NCBI RefSeq assembly: GCF_000143535.2
Contig: NC_037320.1
Coordinates: 1,054,001 to 1,118,000 of the forward strand
Length of the DNA stretch: 64,000 bases
Direction of reading: 5' to 3'
Origin: Botrytis cinerea B05.10
Taxonomy: Eukaryota; Ascomycota; Leotiomycetes; Helotiales; Sclerotiniaceae
Below the pieces are notes generated by a model. It saw only the letters and a program-made list of their open reading frames with translations, had not been told where the DNA came from and ran no database searches. The position numbers and the translations under genes are program-made. Positions 12,561-22,039 of the stretch are shown here, in pieces. Position 1 is the stretch's first letter, and each line of letters begins with the position of its first letter.

Positions 12561-13829
12561 TCAAACAATCGGGGCTTGTACATTAACTTGTTGAGGCTGT
12601 AGAGCTTGTTCTGATTTGAGATATTGAGCCGCTTTGGCCTCATCAAATCTCCAAATTCCACCAGTTTTATCCTCATCAGCTGTTAATTGGATGCAGGGAG
12701 CCAATTGTTGTAGGATGGGACAATTATCCATCTTGGTGAAATATCTTCTCTCCCAAAGTCTTCCCTCATTCTTTTCCTTTAATCTAAGTTCTCGTTGAGA
12801 AACTTCGATTTTGGTCTTCTCATTACCGGTTGCATCCATGTCACCAACTGCGATACCAGCTGCGACCTTGGACCACGCACGCCGCGATTCTAATGGATCT
12901 TGTTCCTCGATTGGTGCAACGATGAGTGGAGTGGTAGGGGTTGCATCCGCATCATAAGAATCTATCAGACCACTCTTCTTTCCACCTTCTTTGATCTCAA
13001 ATTGCTTGGTCCATTGTCCAGTTACGGTGTATAAAACGTCCTTTTCTTTACCAGTGGGGTATAATGTAGCGGTGAAACTATTCTTCTTGCCAGATAGCCA
13101 TCCTTTGCCACTATAGTCAATCTTGGCAGTAAATCCTGAACTACTTGTAATGTATGATTTGGCTTCGAGTTCGACGAATGGGGAGCCAAAGATCAAACCT
13201 TCAATATGAAGGTTTGGGAGAGTGATGAGGTAGGTTTCGTTGTAAGCGGGAATACTGAAGACTGCATGCCCAATTTGTTTAACGTTGATGGTTCGAGAGA
13301 ATGATGCCTTTTGAGCATTGTATCCCTGCAGGTATACGCCATGTTTCTTGTTGGAAATTTGGTATGCGGTAACAGGTGGGTGATGGCTAGGGGCAATGTT
13401 AGAGATGGCACATTAAACATATCAAGAAACACATTACCTGACTTGCTCAGAAATAAGTTCAGTAGTTCCACAAGCATCTTCCCACTTTCCAAGGAACAAC
13501 TCTCCTAAGAAGGGGTTCAATGGTTTCTTCTCATTTCCATATTTATCACTTCGACTGGCGTATTGTTGTTTCAATGTACTCAAGAACCATTTCAAGACCA
13601 AAAGTGCTCGTTTCTGAGGGTCCTTCTCTGCAGCAGGTGCGACGAATATGTTGGGATGTTCTGCCCAATATGAAGAGAACTCGGTCAATGATGTCGACGA
13701 TAGAATGAATGGTGGAGCTGTCAACGATGATAGATCTCCATTGAATGAAGCGATGGATTTCAAAAAAGCACTCCAAGACCCTTTATTCTGCGCAGATACA
13801 CCTGCTCCTTCAGCTTCGTTTGCGGACAT
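12561..13829 (-). CDS. KES1: oxysterol-binding protein, Kes1/Osh4 type
   Basis: Short-form ORP that carries sterol and phosphatidylinositol 4-phosphate between membranes and restrains Golgi secretion in yeast. Two exons (13829-13438 and 13386-12561) join across a 51-nt GT-AG intron to give 405 residues. The intron lies inside the family signature EQVSHHPP, which is perfectly restored at about residues 128-135. Upstream is the lid/N-terminal region and a PLNPFLGE motif that contacts the ligand. Downstream is an FGSPFVE segment and a C-terminal region ending in alternating charged helices. There is no PH or ankyrin domain, which matches Kes1/Osh4 rather than long ORPs. It appears intact. Confidence 0.95.
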
Positions 13830-14311
13830 GTTTGATAGTATGTGTTGTTGTTTGTGGAGGAGATTATTGATTTGAAGGTGTGGAAATCTGGAGATTGTGG
13901 AGGAATTTGAGTTGCACTGACTGATTCAGTTGTGTGTGAGATGTGAGGATTTGTTTAATGAATAGTGCTTTGAAATCGACGATTAATATGTATGGAAAAC
14001 AAAAGGTATTCAACGAATAACAATTGTGGAAGAATGACAAGAAACAAGAATATTCAAGAGGCAGAAGGGGAGGGAGAGAGAAAAGGAAGGATTGTCCTTG
14101 TGATATTAATACCAACGAGGTTTATGATGGATGAGGAGATGAATACCTGGTATGGATCTTTCTCAGGGTGTTGGGTATTTGGTAAGGAGGGAGCACATCT
14201 TAATTGACAGGGTATTTTGCAAAAGCTTGGCATTTGCCCCTCGAATTCATCTTTTGTCCCGTTCGCTTGTGGAGAACGTCATCTACACCAACAGCACAGC
14301 CCGTTTTTCGG

Positions 14312-14346
14312 TGGGAGGGGAGGGGAGGGGATGGGGTGGGATGGGA
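14312..14346 (+). other. G-run cluster, potential G-quadruplex
   Basis: Seven runs of three or four G separated by one or two bases on the plus strand, about 480 bp upstream of the KES1 start. The spacing satisfies the usual quadruplex pattern. No function is shown. Confidence 0.6.
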
Positions 14347-14378
14347 TTGTCGGAAGGAATTTCTCCCCAGCTCAGGTT

Positions 14379-14400
14379 GCTGGTCTCGAGCTGGTCTCGC
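14379..14400 (+). repeat. direct repeat of an 11-base unit
   Basis: Two adjacent copies of GCTGGTCTCG plus one variable base, lying 20 bases before the palindrome at 14423. Confidence 0.8.
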
Positions 14401-14422
14401 AGATGGGAGAGATTGTTCTACT

Positions 14423-14440
14423 GGCCAAACTAGTTTGGCC
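14423..14440. repeat. 18-base perfect palindrome
   Basis: GGCCAAACTAGTTTGGCC reads the same on both strands. It could be a dimeric regulator site upstream of KES1 or a chance occurrence. Confidence 0.8.
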
Positions 14441-15376
14441 TCTGTCTGACCAGACCAAACCCTCTGCATTCTGTCTGATGGGTGGATTGGATTGAGAGAT
14501 TGTACCTGCAGATTCGGAGAGAGGGAAGCAAAATAAGAACACGCATAAGCACGCAGGCTACTCGGTCGAAAACGGCCATTCGAACTACTGTTGCTATCTA
14601 GCTGTGGAGAGGTGCGTCTGTGAATGCAATCTTCCACAGTCTGTGTATCAAGTACTGCAAATAAAACACAATATATATCGTCCATGTCGAAACATCCTTC
14701 AATATCTCGGCGTCCGTACCACCCATGCCACCCACACCATCCCTATATACGAAGTGGAGAGCGAAAGCAAACCCAATCAACCAAACTGCCATCCTTCTTC
14801 ATGATAGTTAAGTTGGTACTCACGTCTCCACTTACTGCCACGAATCATCATCTCCTACTCTAAATATTATATGATTGCTGCAAAACATCTTCAAAACATA
14901 CCTACACAGTATCTACAACCAACAATTCGTATTGATACGAGTACTATAGGCATTCAGGAAAAACAGGCCGCGTTTCGTAGGTGGCTTATCCTTTTAGCCA
15001 ACTTGAATGCGAGAGTCTAACGGCCAAACGGGTCAGTTAGCAGATTTAACTATTTAACCTGATAAGTCCGCTTAGTAAGACATAAAACTCTTTCTATTCG
15101 TTCTTGGTGTTCTTGTTCTCTTTTCTAAAATTCACATCATTGCCATCTTGAAAAAGGTCTCACAATAGCATCACACTTCACCGGCGAAATTAATAATAGA
15201 AATTGTTTCAATCATGATAAAAAGTTTTTCATGTCAATTCGTTGCATTTATAGGTTTGACCAAAACTCCACCACCCCAACCACCATTTCTCCGCACTTCG
15301 CTATGGATTTCATAACAATGTCCTAAACCGTGTAAATTTTGAAACGCAATCTGAATATTCGCTAGTCATTATAAAT

Positions 15377-16680
15377 TTATAGCTGTCCTGCAGTGTTGAA
15401 ATCCTTAAGACCCTCGGTAAGACGTTGGGACATGGTTTTCTCTCCCTCACGAACCCAGACACGGGGACTATTTTAGCGTTAGTATACATTATTGTCAAGT
15501 ATTTAAAGATTGAAGAATACTTACTCGAACTTCTTCTTGTTTGGCTTGTCTGCTCCATCTGGGTTACCAACTGGGGTCATGAGGTAATCCTTGTTCTTGA
15601 GGACGTAGTCACGGATACCAGTGAGATAAGCGAATTGCATATCGGTATCAAGGTTGACCTTGACAACACCGTAGGAGATGGCATCCAAGAACTCTTGCTT
15701 GGAAGATCCGGATCCACCGTGGAAGACCAAGAAGACTGGCTTGTCGTCCTTGGCTCCAATAGCTTGCTTGACATGGGCTTGGTGCTTGCCGAGGAGCTCT
15801 GGGCGGAGCTTGACGTTACCTGGCTTGTAGACACCGTGAACGTTACCGAAACCAGCGGCAATCGAGAAGTATGGGGAGATTGGGGAAAGAGCTTGGTAGA
15901 TAGCAAGGATATCCTCTGGTTGAGTGTAAAGGGAGTTGTTGTCAACATCCTCGTTGTCGACACCGTCCTCCTCACCACCGGTGATACCAATCTCCTGTAG
16001 AATTAATTAGTGGATGACAATCTCAAATTTCTCAAATTGCTCGACGTACCATCTCAAGCCATTGCTTCATTGGTGCAGCTCTCTTCAAGTATGCGGCAGT
16101 AGTCTTGATGTTGTATTCAACCTCCTCCTCGCTCAAATCGATCATGTGGGAGGAGAACAAAGGCTCGTTGTGCTCCTTGAAGTATTTCTCATCAGCGTCG
16201 AGAAGACCATCCAACCATGGCAAGAGCTTCTTGGCGCAGTGATCAGTGTGGAGGACAACTGGGATACCGTATGCTGGTGCAAGAGCACGGATATAGTGAG
16301 CACCGGCGATACCACCAGCGATGGAGGCCTCTTGGTTACCGTTGGAAACACCCTATGAGATGATTAGATACTGCAAGTTCTGAGGGAGCAAGATTATTTT
16401 CTAACCTTTCCGGCGAAGTAAGCGGCACCACCTTGGGACATTTGAAGGATAATTGGGGAGTTAGCATCGCGAGCAGCCTCGAGGGATGCTACGACAGTGG
16501 AGGAAGAGGTAACGTTCTGCCACGGTTAGCTGATGTCCATACGCACATTCTTTCGACGGTGTCATGACATACGATGGCTGGAATGGCAAAGTTGTGCTCT
16601 TGGGCGTATTTGAAAAGATTGAGGACATCATCGCCAACGATGACTCCGGACTTTCGGCTGAGAACGTCTGTGCAACCCAT
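15377..16680 (-). CDS. FBA1: fructose-bisphosphate aldolase, class II
   Basis: Cytosolic zinc-dependent enzyme that splits fructose 1,6-bisphosphate into dihydroxyacetone phosphate and glyceraldehyde 3-phosphate in glycolysis and gluconeogenesis. Five exons on the minus strand (16680-16573, 16516-16406, 16352-16050, 15994-15525, 15467-15377) give 360 residues, the usual fungal length. All four introns are 53-57 nt, GT-AG. Visible landmarks are NVTSSST near the N-terminus, the metal-binding HTDH at about 108-111, a glycine-rich FHGGSGSS loop binding phosphate, and VNLDTDMQ near the C-terminal end of the barrel. All expected residues are present. It is likely highly expressed. Confidence 0.97.
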
Positions 16681-17793
16681 CTTGTCGATTGTATGTGAAT
16701 GTGTGTTTGTAGTTTGAGGTTGGTAGTTTGCAACTTGTAGTTTGTGTTTTCAAAAAGGGGTATCTGAGATTTGGAGAAGAAAAGAATCAATAAATGGTCA
16801 AGATAGATGAACAAGACGGAAAAGGTTTTCTTTAGTAGAAGGTCATAGAGAGGGGTGGAGTATTTTGGATTTTCAGGACCGATACCGTCACTTGGTAAAT
16901 GACGCTAATGGTGGGGGGCTGTTTCCAAATGGAATCCTCAACATATCAATTTGTTGGCATTCATTGGTCTTGAAGCCAAAAGATATGGAACCCCGAGTTG
17001 AACCTCAGTGAATGTGACGTACCTTTTTCACTCCTGTCTTTCCAATGAATTCTGAGTCTTTGCTTTTTCGATGGGTAGATCCAATATTTACGATTCGAGC
17101 TGGCAGTCGTGAAGAGGTACAGGTGGAGGGGGAGGGGCGGCACTAGAGAGGCAGGCAACTTTCATGCTTTTGAAGTAAAATCGATGAAGTGTTTACAAGT
17201 GGGGTTCCGGCGAAATTGACCTCATAGCCATGGCAATAAACCATCAGTGTAGCATTACCGAAGAAACTACGGCGAGATCCTCCGATTCATCATGCGTCGT
17301 CTTTGTTTGAACATGCTCCCCTCGGGCTTATTATTCGCTATCCTGGGCATGCAGCCAGAGGAAGCGAGCGAACTCTATTCCGGTCATAGCAGAAAGATGG
17401 ATAGAGTAAGGTTGTGGTTATGCTCGAAGGTCTCCAGAGCAAATGGGCATATTCAGAAGAAGCCAGCCGCAGATTCAAGAGGACGACGGGGTGACACGAG
17501 TGGAAGTTGTATTATGTATGTGTAGAATAAAATTGATGGATGAACCGGCGTTTTACGACCAATGAACTTCTTTCTATAACTGCATATCGAATGTTTGCGG
17601 CTGCACTTCTTACGCGAAACAGTCCTGTCTTCCCAACGGCCTCCAACCCCCTCACTTCATGAATGAATGACAAATAATTAGTACATTTATTTGAGATTTA
17701 CAATTTCTCAGCAATTTAATCAAATCTGATGATGCATGTATATCTAGGTATCACTCAAGTCCTCATCGATGTCTTTTGATTCATCTTCAAACT
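16681..17793. other. intergenic region upstream of FBA1
   Basis: Holds the promoter of the aldolase gene and the 3' flank of the bL9m gene. Pyrimidine-rich on the minus strand just upstream of the aldolase start. I see no additional gene. Confidence 0.5.
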
Positions 17794-18759
17794 CTAATCT
17801 TGAGCATTGATTTTGATCGACCTTCGAACAGCCTCAGGAGCTCCCCTGAGTTGTATGTCGACCTCATAAATACCCAAATGTTTGACACGGTCTGTCTCTT
17901 CCGTCTCCTGAACAAATTTGATATCTTCCGGTCCAAACACAACCCGCTTTCCTTCCGAGTCCTGACCTAAGATGGTCTTCATCTTTGCGGCTATATCCGC
18001 AGTTGATACCGATCCATAGATGGGTACCTTTTCTGATTTCCCTGTACTATTCTTTGAAGCTGCAGCGGATATTGAAGAAGATGACGCTAGGGATGGTGAG
18101 ACCTTCTTTACCGGTACAGGAGCAACAGTAATGGCCGTTTCGAAGAAGTCTATATAGGGTGGTATCAAATCGGATAAGATAGCTGTGGAGCGTTCGGGCT
18201 ATTCACAACCAGTCAGCATTTCTTGTCTTTTAATTTGTGGAAAAATTGAAGGTAGACGTACGCTCAGCAATTCAAGCTCAACCACCTTCTTGAGGTTCAG
18301 TCGACGCTCTCCGCTGAGGAATTTCAATGCCTTCTTCTGATCTTGCACCGGCTCTATTCTGATGGCTTTGCGCTTTCCAAAAGTACTATCAGGGAGAGAT
18401 ACATTTTTCCTCGAACCAGCTTGTTCGGACTCTGTAGGTGTCACATATACAGCAAATCCTCTGCCATACAGCTTATTTCGCATCAATCCAGGAGGAACTT
18501 GAACAATTCTTCCTATAACAAAATTAGTCACTGGAGTTTTTCATGGCCTTCAGGTACATGCAAACTTGCCCTTTCTGCCAATTCCTATGACAGGTTTCAG
18601 TAACTGAATTGTAACATTATGATCCTTTTCTTTCGCAAGCTTCTTCTTCCCTCTGACCTGCTGGCTACTTGAGAATAGCAGTCCATCACCGAAACTACCT
18701 GTTGTCCGGCGTAGGCATGCTAGGCATGAAGGTACCCGCGATTGTAATAATGAAGCCAT
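17794..18759 (-). CDS. MRPL50: mitochondrial large ribosomal subunit protein bL9m
   Basis: Mitochondrial homologue of bacterial ribosomal protein L9. Three exons on the minus strand (18759-18570, 18512-18262, 18198-17794) give 281 residues. The ribosomal L9 N-terminal domain reads VTIQLLKPVIGIGRKG and continues after the first intron with RIVQVPPGLMRNKLYGRGFAVY, as expected for the family. The N-terminus is basic and Ser-rich, like a mitochondrial presequence. An upstream ATG at 18789 would add ten residues. The first intron starts with GCAAGT rather than GT; no GT donor nearby keeps the frame. The C-terminal half is less conserved with an Ala/Ser-rich linker. It is divergent from the UBP16-like gene. 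Confidence 0.88.
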
Positions 18760-19367
18760 TGAAAGACAATGAGTTGAAGAGATCTCCAAATAATCGTTGC
18801 GAGTTCAAATCGCCAAAAATATTTGGGTTTGCTTACTTGACACCTCTGTTTAATTCATTCACCCCTCCACTAGCGTCGGAATATCGGTATGAACAAACAC
18901 TGGGGTAACGACAAAATGAAGTCTGTATTGCCAATATTTGGTTCTGTTGACCTTGATAAGAGATTTCGGAATACCTTCTTTCCAAAAGTATTTTCCTCAG
19001 ATCGTTCATGACAGTCGAGCATTTTGCACTGTCTGCGGAGGAGAGTTTTCAAGGAGTTGACATACAATTCATTGTTTCTACTTGGGGTCCGGAACAACTT
19101 TGGCAGCGGGGACCTGATCTTACCATACAGAACTTATAGGCTTCAACTCCTTATTTTCTTGAACGCAGAAAGAAGTCGCCCGAACGGTTAAATTCGAAGG
19201 TGTGTTTTGTGATGGAACAGTGATTATTGAATCTTCTTCCTCAACCTTTCAACATTGCCTCTTCTCCTCATCATCTCTTCTCCTCAACCTCGTCGTTGAT
19301 TCAACTCGCCCATCATCTTATCCGACCTCCCCCCGAAATTTCCGACGATCTTGAGTTTGACGAAAGT
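18760..19367. other. divergent promoter region, bL9m and UBP16-like genes
   Basis: 608 bases separating two divergent starts. An open frame upstream of 19368 continues in phase but begins with TTG rather than ATG, so I treat it as 5' leader. I see no other gene. Confidence 0.5.
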
Positions 19368-21374
19368 ATGCCAGATAAACAATTCACAACTTTAACATAT
19401 GCCGCGGGCGCCTCTCTAGCTGCAATCACACTCGTCTATGTATTTGCGCCAACCTTCCTAATGGACGAACAAAACTCGTCATCCAATACGAGGAAGAAAG
19501 GAGTGGTAGGATTGGTCAATACTGCCAATGATTGTTTTATAAACTCAGTACTCCAGGCCCTCGCTGGTTTAGGAGACCTACGCATATATCTGATCAGGGA
19601 AACACATAGAAGGGACTTGGATAGCTCAGAGGTATACAGTCGGATTGTGGAGGACCCGGCGCGGCAGGGTTTACCAGCATGGAAGATAGAAGGTCTACAA
19701 AAGGGCTTAGTTACCACGGGACTGAAAGACATTCTGGACGCATTGAACGAAAGACCTCTGTACAAAAAAACGATATCTGCTGGGCCATTTGTAACTGCAC
19801 TAGAAGCTGCTTTCAAGCAGAGGATTAGCCGGCAACAACAGGACGCGCAGGAGTTTTTGCAAGTAGTGGCTGAGAGATTAAACGATGAGTACCATGCAGG
19901 TCACAGGGCAAGAAATCACGCAAGGGATTTAGAAGCTGCCACTGCAGAATTGAACACTTCAAATAAAGGGACTGTGAATGAAGAGCTGGGCCAGCTTAAT
20001 TTGAATGATAGCGATACGCCCGAGACCAGCTCTCCTGCGACAAAAGCGCCATCGGATTCTTCTCATAACTCAGAAAACGCAAGCTCAACTCTGTCAAGGT
20101 CGCCTCAGCAAGGCGGAGAGCCTGATAGTGACATTGATAAGGAAGATGGGTTCCCATTCGAAGGTGGTTCCGAGTCACAAATTGAATGTTTAACCTGTGG
20201 TTTTAAACCAAGGCCTACACAGACAACATTCTGTTCTCTTACATTGACTGTTCCTCAGGCCACATCTACCACATTAAATGCATGCTTTGATGGAATGTTT
20301 AAAACAGAATATATTGAGGATTTCAAATGCGAGAAGTGTAGATTATTACATGCCTTGGAAACCTTCGAAGAGGAATACTCTCGATCAAATTCTCAAAAAT
20401 TCAAGGAGAAGACTCAAATATCAATCGACAAACTGAAGGCTGCTATAGAGACAAACCCCGAAGAGGAGCTTCTCGACGTTGAACTACCAGATTCGAGATT
20501 TGCTCCCAAGCGAAAAATTGCCAAACATGTCCGTATTACCAAATTCCCAAAAGTCATGGCGATTCATCTGTCAAGGTCAATCTTCGACTCCAGATCAACG
20601 ACGATGAAGAATTCTGCCAAAGTGGCATTCCCCGAACAGCTCCCACTTGGAGGTTTATTGGACCGACGAAAGTACAAACTTCTTAGTCTAGTCTGTCACA
20701 AGGGGAGTCACCATAGTGGACACTATGAATCTTTCCGGAGACAAAATATTGTCGCTCCATTTTCAACCCCAAATACTTTCCAGCCATCAGTGGCGTATGC
20801 CAGATCTTCAACCCATACCCCTTCATTACCTTCGACCCCTCAAACAAGTGCTACTCCAAGGGATGATGGTGATAACACGACACTCTCATCGACTCCAGAA
20901 TTATTGTCCTCAAAGACGGCCTCTACCACATCTCTTTCAAATACAAACGGGCGCCATTCATTAGACTCTTCACTCAACAATAAACATCTCTCTGGTGTCA
21001 ATCCAACATCAGCCAGTTCCATTGCGTCGTCATCTAAAACAGCGGGTCCCACATCAGCTCCCCATGACTCTGATACTGGTAGCATCCGCTCCTTAGGACG
21101 TTCGGCTCGGAAAACTCTGTCTAAAGTTTCCAGTACAATTAGTCGATCATCCCCTGCTTCATCTTCGCCCAACCTGTCTCCGTCCAATCCAGAAATCAGC
21201 CGGGCATCATTGACAGAAACAGTTCGCACTAGGCGGAAAAAGAAGGTGGTTGAAAGATGGTGGAGAATCAGCGACGAAAAGATAAAAGAGAGCAAGACTA
21301 GTGAGGTTTTGGGCATGCAAAAGGAGGTTTATATGTTGTTTTACGAGCTGGAGCGGGGAGAGGAAGATCCATAA
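19368..21374 (+). CDS. UBP16: membrane-anchored ubiquitin carboxyl-terminal hydrolase, Ubp16-like
   Basis: Cysteine protease of the USP family that removes ubiquitin. A single uninterrupted 668-residue frame. An N-terminal hydrophobic segment (about 9-31) precedes the catalytic domain, the arrangement of yeast Ubp16 on the mitochondrial outer membrane and of animal USP30. The Cys box reads GLVNTANDCFINSVLQAL with catalytic Cys about 56. The His box contains HHSGHYESF with catalytic His about 452. Between them are paired CxxC motifs (IECLTCG and CEKC) of a zinc finger. After the His box lies a roughly 190-residue Ser/Thr-rich insertion, followed by the final WWRISDEKI block that completes the fold. 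I chose the first ATG; the preceding in-phase codons start with TTG. Mitochondrial location is inference. Confidence 0.92.
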   Translation: MPDKQFTTLTYAAGASLAAITLVYVFAPTFLMDEQNSSSNTRKKGVVGLVNTANDCFINSVLQALAGLGDLRIYLIRETHRRDLDSSEVYSRIVEDPARQGLPAWKIEGLQKGLVTTGLKDILDALNERPLYKKTISAGPFVTALEAAFKQRISRQQQDAQEFLQVVAERLNDEYHAGHRARNHARDLEAATAELNTSNKGTVNEELGQLNLNDSDTPETSSPATKAPSDSSHNSENASSTLSRSPQQGGEPDSDIDKEDGFPFEGGSESQIECLTCGFKPRPTQTTFCSLTLTVPQATSTTLNACFDGMFKTEYIEDFKCEKCRLLHALETFEEEYSRSNSQKFKEKTQISIDKLKAAIETNPEEELLDVELPDSRFAPKRKIAKHVRITKFPKVMAIHLSRSIFDSRSTTMKNSAKVAFPEQLPLGGLLDRRKYKLLSLVCHKGSHHSGHYESFRRQNIVAPFSTPNTFQPSVAYARSSTHTPSLPSTPQTSATPRDDGDNTTLSSTPELLSSKTASTTSLSNTNGRHSLDSSLNNKHLSGVNPTSASSIASSSKTAGPTSAPHDSDTGSIRSLGRSARKTLSKVSSTISRSSPASSSPNLSPSNPEISRASLTETVRTRRKKKVVERWWRISDEKIKESKTSEVLGMQKEVYMLFYELERGEEDP

Positions 21375-22039
21375 AAGCATTTTGGGGAGACGCGTTGCAT
21401 AAGAATATAGGATTTGGGCTATATTTTGTATATTGATTGAACATGTATTTGATACCGGAAGCTGGTTTGAACTAAATAGATGGACATTAGGTAGTCCCAG
21501 CGAGGAATTTTCACTATAAAGCGCTGGGAGATTACACTATTTATTCTGAGTAATAAGATTTTTTGCATTATAAAAGTACTTGACTATGTCATATGTAGCT
21601 ACCCGCCAAACTCAGGTAGGTGTCAGTTGTCGAGAAGAAGTGACAATAGCATATTATTATAGTCGTCTAAAAAGAGTTCGTGATTGTCATTCGTCTAAAT
21701 GGAGTAGTTACCGAACATCGAAATCTTTGGATTCACCGCCCTCAGATCTACCAAACCCACCATCGAATAACCAAGCAATAAATCACTTGCTCAATAAAAT
21801 CGATTACTTATACATTCCGCGTGAATCGATTTTTTACAGTTCCAAAGTCCCGTACTAACGTACAAATACAATACAAACACAGCTACGGGTCATAAGGATT
21901 ACCCGAGTCCACGCGCTCGCCCCTCCAAGCTCTAGAAAACGCGCTCTTCGCGTTAGCATTCTACGAAATTCAAAATTCACCAAACCGCGATCAATACAAC
22001 ACAATCGCATTGCAACACGTCTCATGAACATGCGCGCAA
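21375..22039. other. intergenic region
   Basis: 3' flank of the UBP16-like gene and 5' flank of the next plus-strand gene. No gene seen. Confidence 0.5.

Larger units (their letters stand above)
13830..15376. other. intergenic region with G-run, palindrome and repeats
   Basis: Upstream of KES1 and downstream of the aldolase gene, both on the minus strand. It contains a G-run block, an 18-base perfect palindrome and a direct 11-base repeat, listed separately. The overlapping open frames on both strands at 14150-14860 are low-complexity and I do not consider them genes. Confidence 0.5.

Noticed and set aside
14200..14685. 161-codon minus-strand open frame
   Set aside because: Overlaps other frames in G-rich and repeat DNA; Pro/Ser-rich with no family resemblance.
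15425..16000. 191-codon open frame opposite the aldolase gene
   Set aside because: Antisense shadow of the FBA1 coding exons, produced by the strong codon bias of that gene.
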